The translations under genes and the position numbers were made by a program. A stretch of 64,000 bases of DNA from Gordonia iterans. Its GTDB lineage: Bacteria; Actinomycetota; Actinomycetes; Mycobacteriales; Mycobacteriaceae. Shown here in pieces: positions 35,558 through 44,992 of this stretch. Every line of letters begins with the position of its first letter. Within the stretch, counting starts at the first letter, position 1. Location: positions 1,240,001-1,304,000 of the forward strand of contig NZ_CP027433.1 of NCBI RefSeq assembly GCF_002993285.1, read 5' to 3'. The notes under the pieces are model-generated. The model worked only from the letters and a program-made list of their open reading frames with translations, did no database searches and was not told the DNA's origin.

Positions 35558-37318
35558 TCAGAACCAGGCGGGATCGGCGTCCAGCGTCGTCCGGTCGCGG
35601 CCCGCGACCAGGTCGAGCTGGGCGCCGGTCTTGGGCAGTTCGTACACGAAGAAGTACCGTGCGGCGGCGCGCTTGCCGTCGTAGAACGCTCCCTCCCGGT
35701 CGCCGACGGCGAGCAACTGCTCCAGCCACATCCATGCGACGACGATGTGTCCGGCGGCCTCCAGATAGGCCGTGGCGTTGGCCAGGGCCACGGCTGGGTC
35801 CCCGTCCGCCCACGCCGCTGCGGTCGCCTCCGTCAGCCGGTTCACCGCCGCGTCCAGCTCGCGGGCGTATCCGGCTGCCGCCTCGCCTGCCTCGGCCGCC
35901 CTGGCGACGGTCTCGCCGATCGCGCCGGCGAGCACCCGTAATCCGGCGCCGGAGTCCATGATCATCTTGCGGCCCAGCAGATCCAGGCCGTGAATGCCGT
36001 GCGCCCCTTCGTGAATCGGGTTCAGCCGGTTGTCCCGGTAGAACTGCTCGACGTCGAACTCCCGCGTGTACCCGTAGCCGCCGTGCACCTGGATGGCGAG
36101 GCTGTTGGCCTCCAGACACCACTGGCTGGGCCAGCTCTTCACGATCGGGGTGAGGACCTCGAGCAGGGTGTGCGCTGCGACGCGGTCTGCCTCGTCGGGC
36201 GCGGTCTCCTCCTCGTCGACCAGCCGTGAAGCGTACAGCCCGAGCGCCAGTGCGCCCTCGGCATAGGCCTTCTGCGCCAGCAGCATCCGCTTGACGTCGG
36301 CGTGTTCGATGATCGGCACCGGCGGGCTGAGCGGATCCTTGGAGTCCACCGGGCGGCCCTGCTCGCGGGTCTTCGCGTACTCGACCGACTGGAGGTAGCC
36401 GGCGTAGCCGAGGGCGGTGGCGAGAAAGCCCACGCCGATCCGGGCCTCGTTCATCATGTTGAACATGTAGCGCAAGCCGTTGTGCTCCTCGCCGACCAGA
36501 TAGCCCACCGCGCCCCCGTTCTCACCGAAGCTGAGCAGACAGTTGGTGGTGCCCCGGTTGCCCATCTTGTGGTTGAGGCCGACCAGGGCGACGTCGTTCC
36601 GGCGCCCGTCGGGCAGGACCTTCGGGACGATGAACAGCGAGATGCCCTTCACTCCCGGCCCGCCGCCGGGGGTCTTGGCCAGCACCAGGTGGACGATGTT
36701 CTCCGTGATCTCGTGGTCGCCCGCGGAGATCCACATCTTGGTGCCGGTAACCGAGTAGGTGCCGTCTTCGCTACGTACCGCGCGGGTGGTGATGTCGGCC
36801 AGCGACGAGCCCGCCTGCGGTTCGGACAGGCACATCGTTCCCGAGTAGCGGCCCTGAAGCATCGGCCGGACCCAGGTGTCGACTTGTTCGGGAGACCCGT
36901 ACTTCGCCAGCAGGTTGGCGTTGCCGACGGTGAGGAAGCCGTACGACGACGTGGCGGCGTTCGCCGCCTGGAAGTTGACCATCGAGGCGCGCGAGAGGGT
37001 GTGCGGCAACTGCATGCCGCCGAGTTCGGCGTCGAACGAACCCGCGTTCAGTCCGGCCTCGCCGAAGGTGCGGACGGCGGTGACCACCTCGTCGAGCAGC
37101 ACCACCTTGCCGTCTGCTCCGATCTGCGGCTCGTTCTGGTCGGACTTCTTGTTGTGCGGGGCGAAGAGCTTGGCGGCCATGTCGTGGCTGAGATCCAGCA
37201 CGGCGTCGAAGGTCTCTCGCGTGTGGTCGGCAAAGCGGGGGCGGGCGGTGAGCTCGGAGACGTCCAGCCAGTCGTACAGGAGGAAATCGAGGTCTGCGCG
37301 GGACATGAAATCGGCCAT
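35558..37318 (-). CDS. Acyl-CoA dehydrogenase (large, FadE type)
   Basis: 586 residues from ATG 37318. FAD-dependent first step of beta-oxidation. Motifs: TVGNANLLAKYGSPEQ, GTMCLSEPQAGSSLADI, GTKMWISAGDH, NEARIGVGFLATALGYA, QVHGGYGYTREFDVEQFYRD, plus the extra C-terminal helical region typical of the 600-residue class (Rv0244c-like). Its 3' end is 10 bp from the convergent lipase gene, so a shared short terminator zone is likely. Confidence 0.93.
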   Translation of the reverse strand: MADFMSRADLDFLLYDWLDVSELTARPRFADHTRETFDAVLDLSHDMAAKLFAPHNKKSDQNEPQIGADGKVVLLDEVVTAVRTFGEAGLNAGSFDAELGGMQLPHTLSRASMVNFQAANAATSSYGFLTVGNANLLAKYGSPEQVDTWVRPMLQGRYSGTMCLSEPQAGSSLADITTRAVRSEDGTYSVTGTKMWISAGDHEITENIVHLVLAKTPGGGPGVKGISLFIVPKVLPDGRRNDVALVGLNHKMGNRGTTNCLLSFGENGGAVGYLVGEEHNGLRYMFNMMNEARIGVGFLATALGYAGYLQSVEYAKTREQGRPVDSKDPLSPPVPIIEHADVKRMLLAQKAYAEGALALGLYASRLVDEEETAPDEADRVAAHTLLEVLTPIVKSWPSQWCLEANSLAIQVHGGYGYTREFDVEQFYRDNRLNPIHEGAHGIHGLDLLGRKMIMDSGAGLRVLAGAIGETVARAAEAGEAAAGYARELDAAVNRLTEATAAAWADGDPAVALANATAYLEAAGHIVVAWMWLEQLLAVGDREGAFYDGKRAAARYFFVYELPKTGAQLDLVAGRDRTTLDADPAWF

Positions 37319-37347
37319 GCCCGTCAGTCTGGCAGAAGGCCGCCGGC

Positions 37348-38205
37348 TCAGATTCCCGACCGGCGGATGAGGTCGCCGGTCAGGCGTGGCGAGAAGCCGG
37401 ACACGGTGCGCAGGACCGCGGCGTAGATCGGGTAGATCTCCGGTTTCCCGGTCTCGGCGGCGTCGAGGATCCACTCGGCCGCCTGCTCGGGAGTGAGGGC
37501 GGGCGCGTCGTCGTAGTCGGCGGTCGGCGCGATCATCGGGGTCCGGACGAGCGGGAACCCGACGTTGCCGACAGTCACGCCGGTGCCCCGGCACTCGTCG
37601 TCGAGGCTGCGTCCGAAAGCGGCGAGGGCGGCCTTGGACGCGTGGTAGGCGCTGAACTTGGGCATCGATCCGGCGGTGACGCCCCAGGTGACGACGTTGA
37701 CGATGCGGCCGCTGCCGCGCTCGATCATCGCCGGCAGCAGTGCGGTGGTCAGGCGAACCGCGCCGAAATAGTTGAGCGCCATCGTGCGCTCGAAGTCGTG
37801 AAAGCGATCGACGGTGTCGAGCACGCTGCGACGGATCGATCGGCCGGCGTTGTTGACCAGAACGTCCGGGGCGCCGAAACGCTCGAGGATCTCGGCGGCG
37901 AGGGCCGCCGCACCGTCGACGTCGGAGAGGTCGGCGGTGACGGCGTGTGCGGTGGCGCCGTCGGCGGCGAGGGAGTCGCGGACCGCCTCGAGGGTCTCGA
38001 GGTTCCGGGCCACGAGCACCACCTCGGCGCCCCGCGCCGCGAACCGGCGTGCGGCGGCCTCGCCGATGCCCGAGGAGGCCCCGGTGACGACGACCAGCCG
38101 GCCGCGGAGCGAGGAGTGCTGAAAACCGAGGGCGCGCGGCAGGTCGGCGAGGGTGCGCAGCGGGCTCAGCGCGGCGGTCGCCAACGCGTGCACGCCGCGT
38201 CTCAC
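37348..38205 (-). CDS. Short-chain dehydrogenase/reductase
   Basis: 285 residues from a GTG that overlaps the stop of the tiny upstream gene (GTGA). Classical SDR: VVVTGASSGIGEAAARRFA, VLVNNAGRSIRR, catalytic region NVVTWGVTAG and YHASKAALAAF, then NVGFPLVRTPMIAP. C-terminal segment matches mycobacterial SDRs acting on lipids. A shared role with the acyl-CoA dehydrogenase 29 bp downstream is possible. Confidence 0.92.
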   Translation of the reverse strand: MRRGVHALATAALSPLRTLADLPRALGFQHSSLRGRLVVVTGASSGIGEAAARRFAARGAEVVLVARNLETLEAVRDSLAADGATAHAVTADLSDVDGAAALAAEILERFGAPDVLVNNAGRSIRRSVLDTVDRFHDFERTMALNYFGAVRLTTALLPAMIERGSGRIVNVVTWGVTAGSMPKFSAYHASKAALAAFGRSLDDECRGTGVTVGNVGFPLVRTPMIAPTADYDDAPALTPEQAAEWILDAAETGKPEIYPIYAAVLRTVSGFSPRLTGDLIRRSGI

Positions 38206-38363
38206 TTGTACTTCTTGATGATCTTCAAGGCCTCGTCTGCGTCGACGTTCTTCGCCACGAGCTTCCCGTTCTTGACCTTTCGGATGGTGAACAATTTGGA
38301 CTTCTTGGCGTCGGCGACGTGCAGCCCGACGTTCTTCGCCTTTTTGTTGAGATCTTCCAGCAC
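38202..38363 (-). CDS. Tiny lysine-rich protein (53 residues)
   Basis: GTG at 38363 (the only possible start, since an in-frame TGA lies 21 bases upstream) to TGA at 38202. Starts MLEDLNKKAKNVGLHVADAK, then KLFTIRKVKNGKLVAKNVDA, ending EALKIIKKYK; about 16 lysines, theoretical charge strongly positive. Codon third positions are mostly G/C, as in neighbouring genes, and the stop overlaps the SDR start, so I consider it real. Family not recognised; nucleic-acid binding is a guess. Confidence 0.7.
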   Translation of the reverse strand: MLEDLNKKAKNVGLHVADAKKSKLFTIRKVKNGKLVAKNVDADEALKIIKKYK

Positions 38364-38466
38364 GTCTCGGATGGTAACTGCTCAAAGTTAACAACCTGTG
38401 GCGGATGGCGACACTGTGGTCCTTCGGCCCGTCGTGCCTGATCATCGCGGGTCGTCGTCGCACGGA

Positions 38467-39927
38467 TCAGCAGACCTCGGTGCCGACCGGGGTGCGGTCG
38501 TCCAAGCGCCGCGCGTAGGTGTCGCCGCCCACCCGGGCCTTGATGGAACACGTCTCGGCCGGTGTCGCGCCCGGGTAGTAGACGGCGTAGATCGGATTGC
38601 CGTTCTCGGCCTGCTTGAGTGAACGGCACGACTGGTCGGTGCGCAGGTACGACGCTCCCGGGTACCGGGCGAGCGCGGCTCCGACCTCTTGTGCGTACGC
38701 GCCCGGAGTCACCGCGTTGTAGACGACGGCGACGGTGCTCCCGTCGCAGGGCGGGTCAGAGATCGGCACCGGCAGACCCAGGTCGCCGGCCGGCCGCGTC
38801 TGGCGATCCGTGCTGGTCTGCGGAGGGCTGGCGGTCGCCGTCACGGTGAGAGTGGTGTCCGTCGGCTCGGCGGCCGCTGCATCGGTCGGCTGCGCAGCGG
38901 AGTCGGGGTCGTTGCCGGACAGAAACATCCAGACCAGGACCCCGGCCAGCGCGAGGACGGCGATCACCGCGACACCGGCCAGCAGCGGCGTGGTGGCGGA
39001 GCGCTGCGGTGAGGAAGGGGCCGGGGCCGGGGGCTGCGGCGGCGGATACGTCCCGGCCGGTGCGACCTGGGTGGCGCCGAGCAGAGGTCCGGGCGTCTGC
39101 GGCATCGGCGGCGCGGACCCGGCCAGGGTCGCGCGCGCCGCCGCCGCGAACTCACCGGTGGTGGGGTAGCGGTCGGCGGGGTTCTTCGCGGTGCCGCGCG
39201 CGATGGCCGCGTCGAACGCGGTTCCGGTGGTGGGGAGCGGCCGGTGCAGGTGGCCGGCGATGATCTGTTCCATGCTGTCGGTGCCGAACGGCTTTGCGCC
39301 GGTGAGGCATTCGAAGAGGACGCAGGCCAGGGAATAGGTGTCACTGGCCGGTCCGACCGGTGCTCCGGTGCCGAACCGTTCGGGAGCCATGTAGTTGAAC
39401 GAGCCGATCGCCGAGCCGGTGGAGGTCAGCGCGGTCTGACCGGCCGACAACACCAGGCCGAAATCGACGAGATAGGCGAAGCCCCGCGCGTCGAGCAGGA
39501 TGTTCTCGGGTTTGACGTCGCGGTGGGTGAGACCGGCCTGGTGAGCCGAGTCGAGGGCGCCGGCGATCTGCGCCACGATGTCGACGGCCCGCTCGGCGGG
39601 CAGCGGCCCGCGGCCGATGAGCGCGCGCAGATCCTCGCCGTCGACGATGCGCATGTCGAGGTACAGCTGGCCGTCGATCTCGCCGTAGTCGTGGATCGGG
39701 ATCACGTGCGGGTCGTTGAGACGGGCCGCGGTCTGCGATTCGCGCAGGAACCGGGTGCGGAACTCGTCGTCGTCGGCGAGATGCGGCGGGAGGAGTTTGA
39801 GGGCGACGGTGCGGTCCTTGACGGTGTCGACGGCCTCGTAGACCTCGCCCATGCCGCCGCGCCCGATCCTCCGGACCAGCCGATACGGTCCGAGAGTGCT
39901 GCCGCTGCGATCCCCTGGTGTCGTCAT
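38467..39927 (-). CDS. Receptor-type serine/threonine protein kinase
   Basis: 486 residues. Kinase domain at 14-270: GRGGMGEVY, Lys44, HRDVKPEN (Asp137), DFG (155-157), FNYMAPERF. Pro-rich linker, membrane helix (PLLAGVAVIAVLALAGVLVW) and an outer domain with Cys pairs (DPPCDGS, QSCRSL, ETCSIK, final Cys). The kinase core is closely similar to that at 24.8 kb (PIHDYGEIDG, LYLDMR shared). Probably senses an envelope cue. Confidence 0.93.
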   Translation of the reverse strand: MTTPGDRSGSTLGPYRLVRRIGRGGMGEVYEAVDTVKDRTVALKLLPPHLADDDEFRTRFLRESQTAARLNDPHVIPIHDYGEIDGQLYLDMRIVDGEDLRALIGRGPLPAERAVDIVAQIAGALDSAHQAGLTHRDVKPENILLDARGFAYLVDFGLVLSAGQTALTSTGSAIGSFNYMAPERFGTGAPVGPASDTYSLACVLFECLTGAKPFGTDSMEQIIAGHLHRPLPTTGTAFDAAIARGTAKNPADRYPTTGEFAAAARATLAGSAPPMPQTPGPLLGATQVAPAGTYPPPQPPAPAPSSPQRSATTPLLAGVAVIAVLALAGVLVWMFLSGNDPDSAAQPTDAAAAEPTDTTLTVTATASPPQTSTDRQTRPAGDLGLPVPISDPPCDGSTVAVVYNAVTPGAYAQEVGAALARYPGASYLRTDQSCRSLKQAENGNPIYAVYYPGATPAETCSIKARVGGDTYARRLDDRTPVGTEVC

Positions 39928-39938
39928 AGCCGACGACG

Positions 39939-40547
39939 TTACCGGGGCGCCTCACCGAGCGGGAGACCCTGTTCCAGCAGGGTGAGGGCTTCCTGGAACT
40001 CGGCGAGGGCGGCCTCGTCGGGCGTGCTGGAGCGTTCGGCGATGTGCATCATCACACCGGACGCGGCCGCGATGAAGACGCGCAGCCGGAGGGAATCGGC
40101 GGGCGTCCCGGTGTACTCGGCGAAGAAGTCGGTCATCTCCTGCATCACGTGGTCCGCATCGAGCTGGTGGGCCATCCGGAGAGTCGGCTCGGTGAGGATC
40201 AGCCGGATCCGTTCCGGATTCGACGCCCACGGATCGTCCGCGGCGAGCGCGAACAGGCCGACGACGACGCGGCGGAGCAGATCGAAATGGCCCAGCCCCG
40301 GCGGCATCTCGGCGAGCAGGCGTCGTCGTGCCTCGTCGAGGTCGTCGTGCAGGATCACCTGCTCCTTGGTGTCGAAGTACCGGAACAGTGTGGTGTGCGA
40401 GACCCCCGCCTGCTTGGCGATCTGGGCGACGGTGGTCTCCTGGTAGCCCTGCTCGGCGATCAATTCCAGTGCGGCCGAACGGATGGCAGCCCGGGTGCGC
40501 GCCTTGTTCTGCTCGCGCAACCCGGGCGGCTGTGATCCGGTCGTCAC
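39939..40547 (-). CDS. TetR family regulator of the MmpL operon
   Basis: 202 residues from a GTG overlapping the transporter stop (GTGA). HTH: KARTRAAIRSAALELIAEQG, TTVAQIAKQAGVSHTTLFRYFDTKEQV. MftR-like C-terminal domain. As the second gene of the operon it likely feeds back on the operator just upstream of the transporter start (42797-42817). Confidence 0.92.
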   Translation of the reverse strand: MTTGSQPPGLREQNKARTRAAIRSAALELIAEQGYQETTVAQIAKQAGVSHTTLFRYFDTKEQVILHDDLDEARRRLLAEMPPGLGHFDLLRRVVVGLFALAADDPWASNPERIRLILTEPTLRMAHQLDADHVMQEMTDFFAEYTGTPADSLRLRVFIAAASGVMMHIAERSSTPDEAALAEFQEALTLLEQGLPLGEAPR

Positions 40548-42790
40548 GTGCGCGCTGCCGGTTCCGGCAGGTCCACCGGCTCCTCGGCCGAGGCGCTGAT
40601 ACCCCGGTTGCGGACGGCGCTGCCTTCGACGTCGACGTTCGGGATCACCTTGTTCAGCCACGACGGCAGTCGCCAGGCCCTGGCGCCGAGCAGCGAGATG
40701 ACGGCGGGCACCACGATCATGCGGATGATGAAGGCGTCGAAGAACACGGCCACGGCCAGCGCGAAGCCCATCATCACGACCATGGTCTCGGGGGAGAGCA
40801 TGAAGGCGACGAACACACTGATCATGATGACAGCTGCCGAGGTGACCACACGCGCGCCGTGCCGGTATCCGGCCACAATGGCGTCCTTGGGCGACATGCC
40901 GTGCATGAACTCCTCGCGCATGCGAGTGACCAGGAACACCTGGTAGTCCATCGCGAGGCCGAACACCACGCCCACCAGGAAGATCGGCAGAATCGAGATC
41001 ATCGGCTTGGGGTTCTCGATCAGGCCGAGCCAGCCGTCGGTGAAGACCGCGGTGGTGACGCCGAACGCCGCCATCAGTGAGAACACGAAGCCGAGCGTCC
41101 CGATCAGCGGCACCCAGATGGAGCGGAACACCACGATCATGATCAGGAAGGCCAGGCCGACCACCACGGCGATGTAGCCGATGAGTGCGTCGTCGAGCTT
41201 CGCGGACAGATCCGAGAGCGTGGCCGTCTCACCGCCGACGTTCATGGTGATGCCGCCCGACTCGGTGATCCCGGGGCTCAGCGCGCGGATGGCCTCGACG
41301 AGGTCGTGTGTTTCGGGTGACGCCGGCGAGCTCAGCGGGGTCACCATGATCAGGGCGGCGTCGGCGCCGGTCTGCATCAGCGGTTCACCGGTGCCGTTGC
41401 CCATCCACCCGAGGGCCTCGGGAACGGCGACGCCGGGAAGGGTCTTGATCTTGTCGACCGCAGCGGTGGCGGCCGGCCCCACCTCCGATTCTTGGTCGGC
41501 GGTGAGGACCACGAGCAACTGGCCGTTGACGCCCTCGCCGAATCCCTTCGCGATGATCTCCTGGGCGGCGACCTCCTCGTCGGAGGTCATGTCCATGCCG
41601 AGCTGCATGCCCTTGGCGGGGATCGCGGCGGCGACCAGGATCGCCAGACCCACGGCGATGAACGGCAGCGGCCGGGCCACCACGGCCTTGCCGAACTTGA
41701 CTCCGAGCGACTCGTAGCTCTCGTCGGCCTCCGCATGTTTGATCCAGGGAATCCGCGGGGTGAAGGCGAAGCGTCCGAAGGCGCCGAGGATCGCCGGGAT
41801 CAGGGTGAGCGAGGACAGGACCGCGGCCACGATGGCGACGGCGGCACCCAGACCCATCTGGGTGATGATCGGGATGCCGATGACCATCAGGGCCGCGACG
41901 GCGACGACCACCATGAGGCCGGCGAACACCACGGCGGTGCCCGCCGTTCCCACGGCGCGGCCGGCCGCGTCTGCGGGATCGCCGCCGCGGTTCCGTTCGG
42001 TCCGGTAGCGGGACACGATGAACAGCGCGTAGTCGATCGAGACGGCGATGCCGAGCATCATGACGATGCCGGTCGCGGCCTGGTTGACGGACATGAACTC
42101 GGCGCTGAGCGTCAGCAGCCCCATCGTGAGACCGACGGCGACGATGCCGCTGATCAGCGGAATGAACGCGGCGATCAGGGCGCCGAAGGCGACGATCATG
42201 ACCAGGAACGCGACGCCGAAGCCGATGGCCTCGGCCGCGCTCTCCTCCTGGGCCTGCATCAGGGTGCCGGTGGCCTCCACGTCCAGACCGCCGGTCCGGT
42301 TCTGCTCCAGCACCTTCAGCAGCGCCTGCTTGTGCTCGCCTTCCACCTCCATCATGTCGATGTCCTGACTGACCGTGATCAGGCCGATCGTGCCGTCCCG
42401 GGACAGCACCTGGGCCCCGGCGGAGGGATCGGCGGCCGCCAGGGTGACGGGGTTGACGATGGCGTCCGCCTCGGACACCTCGTCCAGGTTCCGCAGGCCG
42501 GCGGCGAGCTTGTCGATCTGCCCGGAATGGGCCGCCAGACCGTCGTCGGCGGCGACGACGACGACGGTGCGCGCCTTGGTCTGCTGTTCTGCGAGGTGCG
42601 GGAACTTCTCCTGCATCTGCTCCATCGCGATGCCCGCGTCGGTGCCCGGCAGGTCGAAGCTCTTGTCGAACTGTGGCGACAGGGCGTAGACGAGGCCGCC
42701 GACGATCGCGGCGATCACGACCCAGGTGCCGAGCACCCACCACTTGTGGAGGAACGAGAACCGGCCGAGCCGGAAGAGAACGGAGGACAT
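40544..42790 (-). CDS. MMPL/RND family transporter
   Basis: 748 residues with two repeats of one plus five membrane helices. Helix-4-like motifs AVSIDYALFIVSRYR and GLAMDYQVFLVTRMREEFMHG carry the Asp-Tyr pairs that relay protons in MmpL transporters. First periplasmic loop at ~40-190. Probably exports a lipid or hydrophobic toxin. ATG lies only seven bases from a TetR-type palindrome, and no good ribosome site is visible. Confidence 0.93.
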   Translation of the reverse strand: MSSVLFRLGRFSFLHKWWVLGTWVVIAAIVGGLVYALSPQFDKSFDLPGTDAGIAMEQMQEKFPHLAEQQTKARTVVVVAADDGLAAHSGQIDKLAAGLRNLDEVSEADAIVNPVTLAAADPSAGAQVLSRDGTIGLITVSQDIDMMEVEGEHKQALLKVLEQNRTGGLDVEATGTLMQAQEESAAEAIGFGVAFLVMIVAFGALIAAFIPLISGIVAVGLTMGLLTLSAEFMSVNQAATGIVMMLGIAVSIDYALFIVSRYRTERNRGGDPADAAGRAVGTAGTAVVFAGLMVVVAVAALMVIGIPIITQMGLGAAVAIVAAVLSSLTLIPAILGAFGRFAFTPRIPWIKHAEADESYESLGVKFGKAVVARPLPFIAVGLAILVAAAIPAKGMQLGMDMTSDEEVAAQEIIAKGFGEGVNGQLLVVLTADQESEVGPAATAAVDKIKTLPGVAVPEALGWMGNGTGEPLMQTGADAALIMVTPLSSPASPETHDLVEAIRALSPGITESGGITMNVGGETATLSDLSAKLDDALIGYIAVVVGLAFLIMIVVFRSIWVPLIGTLGFVFSLMAAFGVTTAVFTDGWLGLIENPKPMISILPIFLVGVVFGLAMDYQVFLVTRMREEFMHGMSPKDAIVAGYRHGARVVTSAAVIMISVFVAFMLSPETMVVMMGFALAVAVFFDAFIIRMIVVPAVISLLGARAWRLPSWLNKVIPNVDVEGSAVRNRGISASAEEPVDLPEPAART

Positions 42791-42796
42791 GCCGTC

Positions 42797-42817
42797 AAGT
42801 GTTACTGACTAACACTT
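42797..42817. promoter_or_regulatory. Palindromic TetR operator at the MmpL start
   Basis: AAGTGTTA-CTGAC-TAACACTT: perfect 8-bp arms around five bases, AT-richer than its surroundings. It sits six bases from the transporter ATG, so the TetR would block initiation or elongation at the transcription start. Confidence 0.75.
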
Positions 42818-42834
42818 TTGTCGGCAACGCGGAT

Positions 42835-43446
42835 TCAGCGTGATGCCGCGCACACCTCGGCGAGGAACTCCCGAATCAGTCCGTGGTCCTTGAAGCCGGG
42901 CGCCGACTCGACCCCGCTCGACACGTCGACTCCCCACGGCTGCGCCAGCGCGATCGCGGCAGCCACGTTGTCCGGTCGCAGTCCGCCGGCGAGCAGCCAT
43001 CTGCCGTCGGGTCCCGCGTCGTTCAGCGCCGCCAGATCCCACTGCTCGCCCGAGCCGGGCGAGGGCGCGTCGAGGAGCAGCAGTTCCTCGCCGAAGGCGC
43101 CGACGTGCAGGTCGGGGGCGTGGGCGAGGGACGTGGCGCGCCAGACGCGGGGGACGATAGCGAGAGCCGCGGCGAAGTCGTCGGTGGTGTAGCGGCGGCC
43201 GTGCAACTGGAGCACGGAGACGCCGAGGTCGCGTGCCAGGCGGGCGGCGACGTCGGCGGGCTTGTCGTTCACGACGAGCACCGTGTCGACCTCGTCGTCG
43301 GCGGCCGAGACGATGCGCCGGGCGAGCGCGGCGTCGATCGCGCGCGGACTCGTGTCGTTCATCACTATGCCGATCGCGTCGGCGCCGGCGCTCACGGCCA
43401 CCGCGACGTCGTCGACCGCGGTCAGGCCGCACACCTTGGCATACAT
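42835..43446 (-). CDS. trpF: Phosphoribosylanthranilate isomerase
   Basis: 203 residues, (beta/alpha)8 barrel of tryptophan synthesis. Catalytic Cys in AKVCGLT, GADAIGIVMNDTSPR, VLQLHGRRY, general acid Asp in LLLLDAPSPGSG, LAGGLRPDNV and GVDVSSGVESAPGFKDH. Stand-alone, away from other trp genes. Many Actinobacteria lack trpF and use the dual PriA instead, so a separate gene is noteworthy. Confidence 0.9.
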   Translation of the reverse strand: MYAKVCGLTAVDDVAVAVSAGADAIGIVMNDTSPRAIDAALARRIVSAADDEVDTVLVVNDKPADVAARLARDLGVSVLQLHGRRYTTDDFAAALAIVPRVWRATSLAHAPDLHVGAFGEELLLLDAPSPGSGEQWDLAALNDAGPDGRWLLAGGLRPDNVAAAIALAQPWGVDVSSGVESAPGFKDHGLIREFLAEVCAASR

Positions 43447-43497
43447 GCCCCCATGGTAGGCGCCGAGAATTGCCTTCCGTTTGTTGCGGTTTCCGCT

Positions 43498-44850
43498 CTA
43501 AAAGGAAGGTGAATTGCGGAGGGGCCGTGAACCGGGCGGAGACACCAGTGCCGCGGCGATCGCGGTGGTGATCGGGACCGACATCGCCAGGGCGATGCCG
43601 CCGACGAAGGTTCGGGCGAGCTCGATCGAGACTTCCTCGCCGGTGAGCAGACCCGAGATCGGCTGACCGGCGACGGAGAACAGCAGTAGGAGGGGGAGGG
43701 CGCTGCCCGCGTACGCGAACACCAGGGTGTACACGGTGCTCGCGATGTGATCGCGGCCGACTCGCATGGCGCCGCGGAAGGCAGACAGGCGCGACTGCCC
43801 GGGCAGGGCGGCGAGCTCGAACGTGGTCGACGCCTGGGTGATCGTGACGTCGTTGAGCACGCCGAGCGTCCCGATCACGAAGCCGGCGAGCAGCAGCCCG
43901 GACAACGAGATGGAACCCTGGTACACCTGCAGGCTCCGGGTCGACTCGCTGGACAGTCCAGTCAGAGTCAGCGAAGCCACCGCCGCGTAGCTCAGCGCCG
44001 CCGCCAGACCGAGGGACATCAGCGTGCCGAGCAGTGCGGACGCGGCGCGCATGTTGGCCCCGTGCGCCAGGAAGATCACCGGGTACAGGATCGCCGCCGA
44101 GGAGACGACGGCGACGGCCACCACGTTGTTCCCGTCGAGGATCGACGGCAGCGTGAAGTAGCCGAGCACCGCGAACGCGAACGCGAGGCCGATCACCGCG
44201 CGCAGCCCGCGCCAGGTGGCCACGGCGATCACCGCGATGACGAAGGCGAGCGCCCACAGGATCAGCTCGCCGCCGCGCCGGTAGTCGTGGAACGAGTAGC
44301 GTTGCTCGCCGTCGGGCGCGGTGATCTCGGCGAGCCGGACCTCGTCGTCCATCTTCAGGTCGGGCTGGCCGGCGATGGGCGCGTCCGGATCGAGGCCCGC
44401 GGTCGATTCGGTGCCGCCGGGACGGTCGTCGTCGTGCAGGCTCGCATTGGTCGGCACCGCGAGGACGGCGTAGCGTCCGGCGTCGTCGCCGGACTGGATC
44501 CGGACCACCGAGGCGATGCAGTCGCCGCCGGTGGACGGGATCTGCGGGAACTCGCTGCTCGACGTGCCGTCGCCGACCGCCGAGCAGGCGGCGCGCGACT
44601 GCGCGACCACGGTGGCGTCGACCAGAGTGAGGGGTCCGCCGTCGGCGGACTGGAAGCGGGTCGGCAGCGGCCGGTCGTCGGCGTGGCTCGGCCACAGCAG
44701 CGCGGCACCGATCGCCACCGCGACGGCCGCGACCGCGAGCACGGCGACGACAATCGATCGGGAGTGGCGTGCCAGGTTCTCCACCGGGCCGGACGCGTGG
44801 GCGTGGGAATGCCCGTGCGGCGCGGGCGGTTCGGGCTGGCGATGGCTCAC
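43498..44850 (-). CDS. YibE/F family membrane protein
   Basis: 450 residues from GTG 44850. N-terminus has a His-rich PHGHSHAHASG, one helix (IVVAVLAVAAVAVAIGAALL), a ~170-residue outer domain, then seven or so helices of the YibE/F fold (GFVIGTLGVLNDVTITQAST, RVGRDHIASTVYTLVFAYAG, VGGIALAMSVPITTAIAAAL). Function unknown in the family; transport has been proposed. His-rich N-terminus may bind metal. Confidence 0.88.
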   Translation of the reverse strand: MSHRQPEPPAPHGHSHAHASGPVENLARHSRSIVVAVLAVAAVAVAIGAALLWPSHADDRPLPTRFQSADGGPLTLVDATVVAQSRAACSAVGDGTSSSEFPQIPSTGGDCIASVVRIQSGDDAGRYAVLAVPTNASLHDDDRPGGTESTAGLDPDAPIAGQPDLKMDDEVRLAEITAPDGEQRYSFHDYRRGGELILWALAFVIAVIAVATWRGLRAVIGLAFAFAVLGYFTLPSILDGNNVVAVAVVSSAAILYPVIFLAHGANMRAASALLGTLMSLGLAAALSYAAVASLTLTGLSSESTRSLQVYQGSISLSGLLLAGFVIGTLGVLNDVTITQASTTFELAALPGQSRLSAFRGAMRVGRDHIASTVYTLVFAYAGSALPLLLLFSVAGQPISGLLTGEEVSIELARTFVGGIALAMSVPITTAIAAALVSPPGSRPLRNSPSF

Positions 44851-44992
44851 CACGCCGACGCTAGCCCATCGGCGACGCGACGTCGCCGGGCTGGTTGTAC
44901 CGGGGATTTGGATAACGAATCGGCGACTCGGCCGGTGACTCGCGCTGCCGCGGCGCACACTTTCTGGCGATGGTCGACGAAAGGGCCCCTGG

